Assembly: GCA_014529385.2 (NCBI GenBank) | Contig: CM043953.1 | Location: 86,268,342 to 86,332,341, forward strand | Source of the DNA: Adiantum capillus-veneris | Taxonomy: Eukaryota > Streptophyta > Polypodiopsida > Polypodiales > Pteridaceae | Reading direction: 5' to 3' | DNA: 64,000 bases | In this document: positions 32,240 to 43,850 of the stretch, piece after piece | How the letters are laid out: each line of letters starts with the position of its first letter | Position numbering within the stretch: the first letter of the stretch is position 1 | The notes under the pieces: model-generated | Told to the model about the DNA's origin: nothing | Seen by the model: the letters and a program-made list of their open reading frames with translations, nothing else | Databases searched by the model: none | Made by a program: the position numbers and the translations under genes

Positions 32240-33060
32240 ATTGCTTTTTCAATGCCGTTTTGTGCTACTCTTTGACATGTTGTATCATATTATTGTGTAC
32301 TTATGTAAGCTTTTTCACTTAACATCTGAGAGAGTTAGCATTATGGGTCACTATATACACAAAATAAATGCAATGGATTGTGTCAAAATCGAATCTTCTC
32401 ATTGTCCCCTAATTTGACAAATTGGTCATTCCTTGGTTGTTTTCACATGCTTTTTTATCCATAAAGCGTACTAAAAAAAGTGAGACATACCATTTGATCT
32501 ATCACACCATGGTGGAGAAAGGGTTTGCTTTCTTGAGAGAGATGATTTTGTTTTTGTTTTATTGATACTGATTGTACTTGCTTTTGAATTGCTTCTCTTA
32601 TTTTTTGGCACCTTTGGTGGCAAAAAATGCATCCGGGGCTCCCACATCAATTAAGGGCAACACATTTGCATGTCCAAAACCGACATGGATGCCTAACTTC
32701 ATGAAAATGTGCAAGGGTAATGTGGTTAGGTCACATGCCTTTCAATGCCCATGTTGTGATTTCAAACCTTGGGGGAGACATGTTCTTACCTTTTTCTCGA
32801 GATTGCATTGCATGAGATCTATGGTGGTCATTCAACCTTATGTAGATTCCATCCGCCCATGCCCACAAACAATATTATGGAGGAGCACCTCCCTCGAGGC
32901 CGGGACACCTTTCATTTTATAGCTACATTATATGGAAGGTCCAGCTTAGAATCTACCCTTCGCTATAAAGGGCACTTTTAAAAATTTGCTCTTCAAATGA
33001 TAATATGTTTTTGTCGGCCCCTTCCAAATACTAAATCATCAAATCTAGACTTAATTTTTA
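30882..33060. other. Unassigned sequence, no gene recognised
   Basis: Several open frames of about 100 residues occur on both strands (31046-31372, 31478-31855, 32572-32922) without recognisable motifs. A compound microsatellite lies at 32150-32236. The segment 32560-32990 reads for some distance (CPKPTWMPNFMKMCKG, CPCCDFKPWG) and might be old coding DNA, but I cannot identify it. Confidence 0.35.
32150..32236. repeat. Compound (GT)n(GA)n microsatellite
   Basis: About 50 bp of GT followed directly by about 38 bp of GA. Confidence 0.98.
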
Positions 33061-33122
33061 AAGTCAAATTCAAGACAAAAATATATTTAGGCACATTGAT
33101 AAGGCTTATGACAGGATAACAT

Positions 33123-33544
33123 TGGAATTGGAGCTGATCTCTTGAGATAGCTAATTCCGGTGTTAGAAGATTTCGCCTACTGATGATGTATTAGTTTACA
33201 CAGTCGACTCGACAGAGAATTAGAAACTGAACTGGAATTTATCTACTGAAATGAGAACCAGACTACGTACTGAGAATAATATTCAGATTCAGATTCAGAG
33301 TACTGAATACAGAGTAAGTGTAACTGGAATATCTGCCGTGATTGGAATTACAGATGAAAGATTACAATGAGTATGATGTGATTTACAGATAGAGTACAGC
33401 CGACAACAACTGCCAATGATTGACAACTCAAGTACAAATTCTGCCAAAATGCTAATCCGACTATGCTCAAGATTGTGCTAACCCAAAGGCCAACCCGATT
33501 ACAATGTAATGGGCCCTATTTATACACCTTGGGTTTACCATAGT
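33123..33544 (-). repeat. Gypsy-3 3' LTR, truncated
   Basis: Matches 43342-43760; similarity ends sharply at CCATAGT (33544). The missing U3 part and polypurine tract imply a deletion joining the extra ORF directly to the LTR. A TATA-like GTATAAATAG lies at 33516-33525 (minus). Confidence 0.9.
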
Positions 33545-36500
33545 CTAGAAGAGGCTGATTAGTTTTGACCCGAGCTTCAAAAAGAATCTCCGCCATCTCC
33601 CTATACTTTGGTGCTAGGCCTGCCTTAGCTGCAATATCCTTTTCAGACAATTTAGAGGATTCAACAGTAAGTTGCAGCAGCTGATTAGTGATCTTGGTCA
33701 GGCCCCTGATCTGAATCTTCCATTGACCCATACATATCCGGATCCTCTGCATATCTTCTTTCAGCTCATGAATATCATTGAGTTGGAGAGCATCATTGAA
33801 CAGTGTTTGCCAAGTTTTCCATTCTACAGTCGATCGTTCATACCAGTCCTGGAGCTCATCAATAATCTTGAAGTATGTAAGGCGATCAACTGGTTCTGGA
33901 TGTTAAGGATAAAGTGCTGGAAAAAATCTTGGCTCTCGTGCTGGGAAGGCATACAAGAGAACTGAAGAAGCAGGCATGAATTCTAAAAAATTGAGAACAG
34001 CCTCGTTCTCTTGCTGCATCATCTTTCTAGTGATTCTCACTAGCTGAAACAATTTGCAGAGAGCAGTTGCCTGTTCTCCGACTGACATTCTAGTCTGCGG
34101 TCTTTTACTAGTGGTTGTCTGATCTTCAAGAATGGCCCTTACTCTTTGATCCAAGACTCCTCTGGAAATTTGTATCTGCACCAAAACCTCCTTTAATTGT
34201 TCCCTAACATCCTTCATACATTTGTAGGTTGGTTTGTTTCCCAGAAGAAGTTCTAATTCAAGAGCGAGAGAGCAACAATCTGCAGTAGACTGTCTTTGCA
34301 AATGTTGGTTGGTCACTCTCTCTTCAGCAGTGATTATCCATTCAGGAACCCTTTCCAGCGACAACTGGACTGTGCTGGGATGCGCAGGTAAACGGCAAGT
34401 TTCTTGATCATGAAAAGCCATTGATTTCCAATGCCCCACCATTTCCCTGGCCTCGACATACAGTCTCTGAAAACGTTCCAGATCATACAAGAGATCATCA
34501 TCCTCCATATATTTTCTGGTGATGGAAGCCTGTTGATGTCTCAATTGACTGTTCAGGGTGATAAGCTGCAAGGAATGCTGCTGATCAGCTACTGGTTCCT
34601 CATCTCAAAATTTTCTTTTCCCTTTAGCCTTCCTACTAAGCTGGGACTGATTTGTTGGCTGATTCCCAATGTGACTAGGATGTTATTCTTCTGACTCCTA
34701 ATTACCCGACTGCTGCCCTTCATTCTGGCCTGGCTGGTCTGGCTGTGGCTGACCTCCTTCAGTTGGCCCTATTCCACCAGTACCAGGTCCTAGAGGTGGA
34801 GGTGGGGCATCATCATCATCATTAGTATGCCCTTCTTCTTGGTCATCCTCCTCCTTATCAGCTCCTTCATCCTTATCCTCTTCTTCTTCCTTATCTTCTT
34901 ATGCTTCATCCAGGGAATTTTGTTGGTCAATATAATCCATGATTGTTTGATTTGTCAGAGCATTATCATATTCATCCACTTTATCCTGCAAATCACTCTG
35001 CATGGTCTCCATGAGAGACTTCAAATTTTCCAGATCAAAGACAGCGTTGCCTGCTGGATTTAAAATTTCAGCCAAACTGTTATAAATATATCTGTCAGTG
35101 AGGGAAGCCTTCAGAGCTGTATGGCTACGTAGCAAGGAATTGAAGTCAATTCTCTTCATTTTCAGCATTGTTTTCGCCTGATCTGCAGCTCTCTACACTT
35201 CATTCCTTTCCTCCTTGATGATCAGCATCTCAGACTCCGCCTTAGCTAGCTTTTTGTTTAATAGATCAATAACCCTATCTGAATGAGCTTCAAGTAGCCT
35301 ATGGTGCATATTCTGCTCATCTCATGATGTCTTAAGCTTCTGAATCTGGTCTTCAGCTTCCTTCAAGTCAGCTTTAGCCTTTTTTAGTTCATCTTCTGAC
35401 CCTGCAGCATCCAACATTTGTCCCATACAGTGGACAATAGTATTCCAGGAAGACTGGATGAGGACTGAACATCCATCCTTAACCGTAGCTGGGTCAAAAT
35501 CAATAGGCTCATATACTATCACTGGAGCCATTTAGGGCAAGGCTGCATAATCAGCTTTCTGTAGAAAGAGATGCCCTTTCAATGGATGGGTCTACATCTG
35601 CTGCAACCTGTCCTTCTTTACTAGGTTCAAAGCCTCTTCATTATTTGAAATAGAAACACCAACCAATAAGGTTGGAGAAGCTAGACCTTTGCCTTTGTCC
35701 AGTTGTCCTTTGCCTTTGTCCACAGCCGACTGCTCTGCTACCTTCTCAGAAGTTGATGCCTTTGCCTGATCTTTGCCAGTACCAGTAGCGACCGTACTAT
35801 GTCCTACTGACTGGTTGACTGCAACATTCTGAGCAGGTTTTTTATCGGTTTGGCTCACTATAGCCTTTTCAGTATTCACAGTTTTGACCTGACTCTCTAT
35901 CTGCTTGAGAAAAGCACTGCTTTTCGTCATTGTCATCTTTGGCTTCTTCGAATTGCCAACCTGATCTTCGGTGGCTTTCCTTTTCAGACCAGTTGGAGTG
36001 GTCTAACTGTTCATGGCTTCGTCATTTGAGGACAGATCAATATTCTTGGGTTCTGAAACTGGCTTCTCACTCCAAGCCGATTTTACCTGGCCATGAGCAT
36101 CTGGAGCAGTGGCCCAATAATAAAAATTTCCAAACATACTAAGCTTTAAAAACACTCTCGGATTTCAACTTGGCAGTTTGCTGAAGCACGTTATGTGACA
36201 GGATTTGACAAAGGTTGATAGAGACCTTTGAATCCAATGTCTTGGCCAACAGCATAGCAAAGACTTTCTCAGATACATATGTTGGATTATTCTTAAGGGT
36301 TACTGCTTCGGCCACAAACCTGTAAGTTAGAAGCTTCCAGTCCTACCACTGGAATCCCTTAACCACTGGCCTTGCACTTGCGCTTAGCCGCTTCATCTTC
36401 TTTTAGGACTATACTCATCTGTTGTGGGGTCTCCACAGATGGCTTGGGCTCATTGGGCATCCGGAATGCAAAAGCTATGTCTTCCGGTGTAGCCGACACC

Positions 36501-37304
36501 TTCTTACCATACACTATGGCACTGCCATCTTCAGCATCGAAAGAATCGAGTACCTGTTTTATAATGTCTGCGTCAAAGGCTATTCTTGTGGCTTGCAAAA
36601 CGATTCGTAGATCCCATAATTGCAGCAAAGCCATAGCTTGGTCGGTGAATACATAGCGCAAGGCTTGCCTTTGCAGCAGTGACGATGGCTTGGGTTTCCT
36701 CAAGAGATTCCTGCATCTTGTCTGAGCGCTTCTTCCTACCCTTACACTGTGAAGACAGCGGAACAGGCGAAGGAGAAGAAGACTTACTTGATGCATCAAA
36801 GTCGTACCCAAGTGTCACTGGCAAAGCTAATCGACAGTCAACTGTCTCCTCAGAAGACGAGGTCTGCGGATGTAGAGAAGATACTTCAAAGCTTGGCAAT
36901 GGCGAATGAATAGCGGAAGGAAATCGTCGCGCAGGGGATTTGTGAGGAAAAATGCAAACTCTCCTGACTGTTATACGTGTTCGTGCCATAAAAGCTCCAC
37001 CACTCGCCGCTCCTAGACTTGTGTGCGTCGCTGCTCTCGTGGCAGATATGCATTGGACAAGACTCCTACCCATATTTGAAACGATTACTATTGGCGTGCC
37101 ATCTGACTGTTGGGCGCTTAAAAATTGAAAAGTGTGTTCCCACTGATACTGGACTGGTTCCCAGTCTGGTTTGATCACACTGGTACTGATTCTGAGATCA
37201 GTTTGGTTTGGTTCTACTAGTACTGGTTCTGAAATTGGGACTGGTTGCACATGAAAAATCCCAAAAATATCCGATTCTGGTATCTCTTGATCTGCAGTTC
37301 CCAA
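33545..37304 (-). pseudogene. Extra ORF region downstream of Gypsy-3 integrase
   Basis: Same-strand coding-like sequence of about 3.8 kb. From 35936 down to the LTR five open stretches (35592-35936, 35322-35531, 34899-35168, 33903-34571, 33545-33752) share one frame, separated only by stops, so a single ancestral ORF is likely. The upstream part (36359-37304, two frames) contains VFTDQAMALLQLWDLRIVLQ, FDADIIKQVLDSFDAEDG and PEDIAFAFRMPNE, followed by KLLTYRFVAEAVTLKNN. The middle is Lys/Glu/Gln-rich and probably helical (DELKKAKADLKEAEDQIQKL). Athila/Tat elements often carry an additional ORF here; I see no signal peptide or membrane segment that would mark an envelope. Function unknown. Confidence 0.6.
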
Positions 37305-37373
37305 TTCCCTAGTACCTTGTTCTTGCCCAGACTCTCTAGCTTCTGAATAATAAAGCTTGATCTTTGCACCATT

Positions 37374-38504
37374 TTATACTCCTGGCAACAATAATCCAGA
37401 TAAATCTTTCAGTCTTACTGTACCATTGGAGAAGACCCAGTCTACCTCAAATGGTCCTGCCCAGGCAATCTTCAGGTTTGGCTTCTTCGGACAATCTCCT
37501 TTCTGAAATTCCTGAACCTTAATTCGGCGGTCATGCCAGTGCTTCCTTCGTTTTTGAACAATTTCTTGTTCCAGTATATCCCGCTGCCTGAGTTCATCTA
37601 ACTGTATAAATTCATCTAGGCGCTTTTTCAGATTGTGGTTGAAGTCTAAGCCATACTTCACAGCCTTCTCAGACTTGGGATAACAAACTCCATAGGAACC
37701 ACAGCTTCAGTGCCATACACCATTCTGAATAGTGTCATCCCAGTAGTGACCTTGTAAGCTGTCCTATACGCCCATAAAGCAGTCTCAAGTTTCAAATCCC
37801 ACTGGTCTGGTTTCTTTTGCACAACCTTAGTGAGAATAGTCTTGATTGTCTTGTTACTACTTTCAGCTTGTCCATTGCATCTGGGATAATATGGAGTAGA
37901 TTTCCGATGCTTGACTGAAAGCATATCCTATAGAATTTCCATGGTGTCATTGATAAAATGTGTTCCTTGGTCTGACACAATCTCCTTGGTCTGACACAAT
38001 CTCTACTGGACATCCATATCGACAGACAATATTCTCAAATAGAAACCTTGCAGTTGACTTGGCTGTGTTGTCAAGAAGAGCCTTAGCTTCAACCCACTTA
38101 GTGACATAACAAGTAGCCATTACTATGTACTTGTTCTTCCTGGGAGTCACCTTCTTAAAAGGTCCCATAAAATCTAATCCCCATTTCATGAACATGCCCA
38201 GTGGTTGTACTGGCGTCAAAGGAGTCATATCTGCAGCAGTTGGTCTACCCATTCTTTGGCATATGTCACAAGTTTTACAAAAACTTCTAACATCAGCAAT
38301 TAGTGTTTGCCACCACAGACCAGCTTGCAGAATCTTCTTGTAGGTAGCTTCATTGGAAAAATTTTCACCTGATTCGCCATTATGTGCTTCTGAAATAACT
38401 TGCATTCTTCCTTCCATAGGCACACAACGCTGAAGTTTACCATCAACACCCAATCGATAGAGTGACCCTCCGATGATAGTAAACTTCAAGCTTTTGATGA
38501 CCAA
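37374..38504 (-). pseudogene. Gypsy-3 integrase
   Basis: Zinc-binding N-terminus (EAHNGESGENFSNEAT, then CKTCDICQ): the second His of the HHCC set appears as Asn (GENF instead of GHF). The core has D in WGLDFMGPFKKV, D in IVSDQG and E in CNGQAESSNKT. A perfect 19-bp tandem duplication (37965-37983 / 37984-38002) right after the second Asp shifts the frame. A further shift near 37660 separates the C-terminal part (RQRDILEQEIVQKRRKHW, WAGPFEVDWVF). So the enzyme is inactive by several lesions. Confidence 0.88.
37965..38002. repeat. 19-bp tandem duplication in Gypsy-3 integrase
   Basis: CCTTGGTCTGACACAATCT occurs twice in succession; 19 is not a multiple of three. Confidence 0.95.
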
Positions 38505-38558
38505 AGCTTTCTTCTGGTTCTGCTTCCATTCCTCTGGAAAAGCACCTTGAGAAAGAAA

Positions 38559-39290
38559 CTAATAAACATCATACCATTTAGGATCAACTGATTCTCCTTC
38601 CTCCAGCTGAAATAAGTCAGCGTCCACTGGTTCATCCCGCAAGGGTGATTCTGAATAACCTTCCGTACTTCTTGACAAAAAATCAGCTCCACAGTGATTC
38701 TTGCCAGGCTTATGAAAAATTCTGAATTCAAACTCCATTAAGAACATTATCCACCGTATCAGCCTGCCTTGAATAATGACTTTATTAATCAAGAACAAAA
38801 AAGCCTGATGGTCCACATAAAAATGGAACAACTTTCTCAACATGTAATGCCTGAACTTTGTAGCACTAAAAACCATTCCAAGGGCTTCTCGCTCAGTAGT
38901 TGTATATCCTTGTTCAGCTTGACTAAATCTGTGACTGGCAAAATAAACAGGATAATTAGTCCTTCCGTCTGGTTAAGCCAATATCGCCCCCATTGCCAAT
39001 CCCAAAGCGTCCACATATACATGGAAAATAACATCCCAGTTTGGTTGCCTGAGGACCGCGGTTTACTGATAATGGCCTTTTTCAGATTCTAGAAGCTCTC
39101 CTCACATTCAGCAGTCCAATTGAAATTACTGGTCTTTTTTGTAAGCTCATATAATGGTACTCCTTGAGAAGCAAACTTATGTACAAACCTTCTATAGAAG
39201 TTAACATAACCCAGGAAAGAGCTTAGCTCTGATGCGTTTCTCGATGCTTTAGCTTGTTGAACACACTGAATTTTATCGTTGGCCATTTCT
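38559..39290 (-). pseudogene. Gypsy-3 RNase H and reverse transcriptase connection
   Basis: The segment at 39089-39286 reads ASELSSFLGYVNFYRRFVHK and ELTKKTSNFNWTAECEESF, the usual link from reverse transcriptase to RNase H. After frame changes, 38559-38876 continues with the RNase H end: FYVDHQAFLFLINK, IRWIMFLMEFEFRIFHKPGK and HCGADFLSRS. This domain removes RNA from the RNA-DNA hybrid. There is no room for a second RNase H before integrase, which argues for Athila rather than typical Tat elements. Confidence 0.82.
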
Positions 39291-40402
39291 ATTCCATTTC
39301 AGGATACCGCATGTCCCAATGTTGTCCCTTCCAGACTGAGAAAGCGGATTTAAATGGATTCAAAAAAATTTGCTTCTCGTGACAGTGTTTGAAGACCATT
39401 TCTAGGAATAGTAGGTGTTGTTCTTCATCCGAATATACAGTAAAGTCATCCATAAAGATAGCGAGGAACTGATGAAGGAATTCATGAAACATTTCCATCA
39501 TACACCGCTGAAAGGTAGCTGGTGCATTGCACAGGCCGAAAGGCATCACCAGATACATGAAAGCTCCCCACTCGGTGATGAAAGTGGTCTTTGCTCTATC
39601 TTCAGGAGCGATCTGTAACTGGTTATAGCCACTCTAACCATCCATAAAGCTATACATTTCATATCCTACGATCTCATCAAGCAACATGTCAGTAAAAGGC
39701 AATGGAAATGGATCTTTAATAGTTTGGGCGTTGAGTTTTCTATAGTCAACACAAACTCTCAATTTCTCGTTTTTCTTGGGAACTACAACTATGGGAAATA
39801 GCCAATCGCTATTGGCCACCTCTGTGATGAACCCAGCCTTGAGAAGATTATCAATCTCTTCTTTGACCTTCTTAGCATAGTTGGGGTTCATTCGGTATCT
39901 TTGCAGTTGTACTGGCCTAGCATCTAGCTTCAACGGTATCCGGTGCTGACATACTTCAGGATCCACCCCCTTCAGATCTGTATGTTCCCAAGCAAATACG
40001 TCTTTATAGTTCTGGAACACAAACTCTCAATTTCTCGTTTTTCTTGGGAACTACGACTATGGGAAATAGCCAATCGCTACTGGCCACCTCTGTGATGAAC
40101 CCAGCCTTGAGAAGATTATCAATCTCCTCTTTGACCTTCTTAGCATATTTGGGGTTCATTCGGTATCTTTGCAGTTGTACTAGCCTAGCATCTGGCTTCA
40201 ACGGTATCCGGTGCTGACATACTTCAGGATCCACCCCCTTCATATCTGTATGTTCCCAGGCAAATATGTCTTTATAGTTCTGGAACATCCTGCGTGTCTT
40301 TTCCTTCATTACCGGGTTGAGATGCTTGTTGACCTTGATCATACTAGGACTATCCTCCAAGCCTTGGTTCCATTCTTCCACTTCTTGGTCGTCTGGAAGC
40401 AA
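39289..40402 (-). pseudogene. Gypsy-3 reverse transcriptase (with internal duplication)
   Basis: Contains DVFAWEHTDLKGVDPEVCQH, YRMNPNYAKKVKEEIDNLLK, VVVPKKNEKLRVCVDYRKLN, MPFGLCNAPATFQRCMMEMF and the catalytic FMDDFTVYS. The N-terminal 89 residues are present twice because of a 268-bp tandem duplication, the second copy ending early (RVCVPEL). A stop occurs in place of Tyr in MDG-SGYNQL near 39636. A further frame change follows PFKSAF near 39330. Confidence 0.88.
39748..40283. repeat. 268-bp tandem duplication in Gypsy-3 reverse transcriptase
   Basis: 39748-40015 and 40016-40283 are direct repeats starting AACACAAACTCTCAATTTCT, with roughly nine substitutions by eye (about 3 percent). The length shifts the reading frame. 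Confidence 0.9.
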
Positions 40403-40450
40403 CCAATTAGGCCCACCTCCTTTTCGTTTAGTCGATTCCTCAGCATAATC

Positions 40451-41208
40451 CTAGGATGGCCCATTCAGTTCTGAATCAGCATTCTGATCCACTGTGTGTT
40501 CTTCAGAACGTACTGGCTCCTCTACCATACCAGTATCAGCTGATTCCACCAACCTCCCAGTTAACTGAACTGATCTTTCCCCTATGTTGATTTCAGTAAA
40601 CTGATCTGGGAATTGATTTTTCTGCTTGTCGGCCTGCTCTTTATTCAGTAAAACTGCATTCAAGTCAATCTCTGCTAAAGGAAACATGTTTAGCGGTGCT
40701 AACATCCGCTCGATCTTCTTTGCCTTATATTTCTGGCATAACTCCTTCGGCATCAGCTCTTTTCTCTAGCTCCTAGTATTGTTCGTCTAGATCTAAATTC
40801 TGCCCCGCTGGCCCCTTCTATGGTTAAGGTTTGATTTGCATAGTCATGAACAACATGTGTTGTTCTCAACCATGGGCGCCCTAGCAACATCCCATATGCC
40901 CTTTGCACATCCAGAACTAAGAAGCTGGTTTTAAATTTTTCCCTTCCTACTCTTATATGCATATTTTCAATCATGCCCGTAGCTTGTACCACTCTGTGAT
41001 CTGTCATTCGCACTTTAAATGGTGCTGGCTTTAGATTCGTGATACCCATTCTCTGCTGGAGATGAACTCCCATTATATTGACTCCTGCTCCTCCATCCAA
41101 GATAACACTTGAAAGAGGTTCCCATTGCTTCCTAACCTTGTAGTCCACCTGAATGAGCGGAACTTCATCATCTTGGATGGCCGTCAGGTCCACTGTTCTG
41201 GCCTCCAC
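40451..41208 (-). pseudogene. Gypsy-3 protease and linker
   Basis: At 40753-41208: SVILDGGAGVNIMGVHLQQR with the protease DGGA motif in the position of DSGA, FKVRMTDHRVVQATG, FLVLDVQRAYGMLLGRPWL. DGG.GVN is common in plant gypsy proteases of this group, so it need not be a lesion. From 40451 to 40753 an Asp/Glu-rich linker (MFPLAEIDLNAVLLNKEQAD) leads to reverse transcriptase in another frame. Confidence 0.85.
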
Positions 41209-41340
41209 CTCTGCTTTCTTGTGCTGTCAGATGAAGTTTGCCACTTCAGGCAAGGTTTTTGTGATATCGTCCAGCTCTATAGTCAACTTCTGAATTCTAT
41301 CACAAATTTTAACATGGATTTCCTCTTTCTCTTGGTCAAA

Positions 41341-43200
41341 CTAGTTGTCAGAGCTCAAAGAACTGGTTGTATCTTCACACTGCCATTCTTCTCTTGCAGT
41401 GCTTCCAATCCTTCCATCAACTCTCAGTTCATCAACCATTCCTTGTACCGCAACCAGCATGGTCTCAGGTATGCTCGATATTGACTCATCTTTCTTAGTT
41501 GATTGGGCTAGTATCTTCTGAATGACTCGGGCTTCAGAACTTTTTGGATGCTCTGGCAGCTTCTTGGCTAAATCCTCCGTGATTTTAGCTGCTAGTTCCC
41601 TCTGCTCTTGCCATTCATCTACCACCTTCTCTTTATCCTTGGCCTTCCAAATTTCTCTTTGTTGAGCCCACTTGCTGCTGTTAGTAGTGGCTGGTGTCTC
41701 CGAAGTATCTGGAATTTCTTCAATTACTACACCCTTGCTTCTTGTGACTACCCGTACTGGGACTGGCTCTGGTGCCTTAGCCTTAGAAGCAGTAGTTGCA
41801 GGTGCGTCTGGGCAGTGGGCTGCGAAATGGTCGTACTTCCCACAAGTGTAGCAATTCATACTTCGACTCTGGAAGTTGCCACGCCCTCTGCCTCGGCCCA
41901 TACCCATTTGGAATAGGCCACGTCCTTAACCAATACCGGTAGTACTTGGTCTCTCCTCTTGAGATACTTTGGCAGGTTCTACTTTCACTGGTTCAGTATA
42001 GGCTACCACTGACAGGTCTTTGCCCTTCTTAAAGTGATGAATCTTGATACCATAATTGTTCCATAAATGACCAAAAGCCTTACAGTAAGTACATTGTGGG
42101 CACTCGTTGAAGATATGGTCTTTGGATTTGCATTTCAAACACCAAGTCTCCATCTTCCAAACTGGCTGTCTGGTGTGGCTAATCTCGACAATCTGTCTAG
42201 CCATTTCTTCAATTTTATTGGTCCAAAATCCCTTCTTTGACTTATCCTTGGACTGTTCATTAGAGCTGCTTTCAAAGCTGATAGACACCTCACTGGAATC
42301 AGAACTCTCAGTAGCAGAGCTACTGCTACTGGACCTTCTCTTTTTGTGGCTCTTTTCCTTCTTGGCCTACTATTCCAGCTTCAGTGCTCATTGTACCAGA
42401 TCATTGAATTTCTTGGTTGGAGATGGTATCTCCTGCTCCCTAAGCGTTTTGCTTCTTAAACCATTCAAAAACCATGCACGCTCTCTTTTGGATGGCGGTT
42501 TCTATAACTGCCTGGTTAGCTCCTTGATTTTTTCCACATAACTTCGGACTGATAGATTTCGCTGCTTGATCTTATCCAGTTCACAGAGGATATCTTCATC
42601 ACCTCTGTTATCGGAATACTCCAGTATGAAGGCTTTAAGCAATTTTTTGTAGGATCTGAGCTGACAGGCGCGGTAATGGTAATATCATTTCCTCACTGCC
42701 TCCTTCAAGGTTTGCGGAAAGTATTCCCCCCAATCATCTTCATCAATATTTTTCAGTTCAGTATACTGCTCAAAAGCATGTATGTGAACGTCTGGATCAT
42801 CCTTCTTACCTCCCTTGAATATTGGAAAAGAAATTTTCAGAGAAGATGAGTAATCATTCCGATTACCACTGATTCTACCGCTTCTCTTCTTAGATTCAGA
42901 ACGGTGCTTGGAAGTCTTCTTGCAATTGTTAGTGTCTGCATCCCAATCAATGTCTGTTTCTGTCTCTGTATGAGTGTTCGCTTTGGCCTGTTGGCTAGAA
43001 GTGCGGTGACTACCTTTGCTTCGCTTGGTACCCTCATCCCCCTACCTGAACGAGAAATCCTGGCTTTCCGTGCTTCCCTTTCTGCCTGTCTGCGTCGAGA
43101 ATGACTAGACTGTTGTGAGTCTTGTGTCTCATCAGCCTGATTATGCTCCTCCTGAGCCTCAGTGTCGGTCACCTTCTCTTGCTTAGGGTCAGACTCTCTT
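41341..43200 (-). pseudogene. Gypsy-3 Gag with zinc knuckles
   Basis: The N-terminal part near 43172 (EEHNQADETQDSQQSSHSRR) is polar. The capsid-like middle (42300-42840) is broken by frameshifts. Two adjacent CCHC knuckles lie at 42050-42150: CLKCKSKDHIFNEC, and CTYCKAFGHLWNNY in which the last Cys is Tyr. A third, CYTCGKYDHFAAHC, lies after GMGRGRGRGN near 41840-41900. The Gly/Arg-rich linker and three knuckles suggest RNA binding. Stops separate the blocks. Confidence 0.8.
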
Positions 43201-43322
43201 CCCGACTCCTCAGAAATAGGATCAACACGAATGGTGGATTTCCGGCCATGACTGGGTTTGGGTTCTATTGCTGAAAACTTCCAACTGGGAGAAGAGTCTT
43301 TCAGTCAACGAGCTTCAGATCG

Positions 43323-43338
43323 AGCCACCGTGATCGCC
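43323..43338 (-). promoter_or_regulatory. Gypsy-3 primer-binding site
   Basis: Minus-strand TGGCGATCACGGTGGC, three bases inside the 5' LTR. It is not an initiator-Met site; the tRNA is unidentified. Confidence 0.7.
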
Positions 43339-43341
43339 AAA

Positions 43342-43845
43342 ATGGAATTGGAGTTGATCTCTTGAGATAGCTAATTCCAGTGTTAGAAGATTTCGGCTAC
43401 TGATGATGTATTAGTTTAGACGACTAGACAGAGAATCAGAAACTGAACTGGAATTTATCTACTGAAATGAGAACCAGACTAAGTATTGAGAATAATATTC
43501 AAATTCAGATTCAGAGTACTGAATACAAAGTAAGTGTAACTGGAATATTTTCCGTGATTGGAATTAAAGATGAAAGATTACAGTGAGTATGATGTGATTT
43601 ACAGATAGAGTACAACCGACAACAACTGCCAATGATTAACAACTCAAGTACAAATTCTGCCAAAATGCTAATCCGACTATGCTCAAGATTGTGCTAACCC
43701 AAATGCCAACGCGATTACAATGTAATGGGCCCTAATTATACACCTTGGGTTTACCATAGTAATTACCGTAGTAATTACTGACTAATTCGTTGCCTGTCTC
43801 ATAAGAGAACGTTCCCACTTAGTGAAACTGTCTCAGTCGTTTACA
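43342..43845 (-). repeat. Gypsy-3 5' LTR
   Basis: 504 bp, minus-strand TGTAAACGACTG...CCAATTCCA; the outer flank is AACAT (43846-43850). Confidence 0.93.
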
Positions 43846-43850
43846 AACAT

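Larger units (their letters stand above)
33123..43845 (-). mobile_element. Gypsy-3: Athila/Tat-like Ty3/gypsy element with extra 3' coding region
   Basis: 10,723 bp with LTRs at 33123-33544 (truncated) and 43342-43845, and a perfect target duplication AACAT at 33118-33122 and 43846-43850. The primer site next to the right LTR gives minus orientation. Order: Gag with zinc knuckles, protease (DGGAGVNIM), reverse transcriptase (FMDDFTVYS), RNase H, integrase, then about 3.8 kb of further same-strand coding. The left LTR lacks about 85 bp of U3 together with the polypurine tract. Pol contains a 268-bp and a 19-bp tandem duplication, each shifting the frame. The lineage call rests on the FMDDF and DGG.GVN motifs and the downstream ORF. 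Confidence 0.92.

Noticed and set aside
32572-32922. Zinc-finger-like gene (CPCCDFKPWG)
   Set aside because: Only one Cys cluster, no partner ligands at proper spacing, and no family similarity.
33545-37304. Envelope-like gene of Gypsy-3
   Set aside because: No signal peptide, membrane anchor or cleavage-site pattern could be seen; described only as an extra ORF.
40753-41208. Protease DGGA motif of Gypsy-3 as a lesion
   Set aside because: DGG.GVN is usual in this plant gypsy group, in contrast to DSRA in Copia-1, where a mutation is likely.
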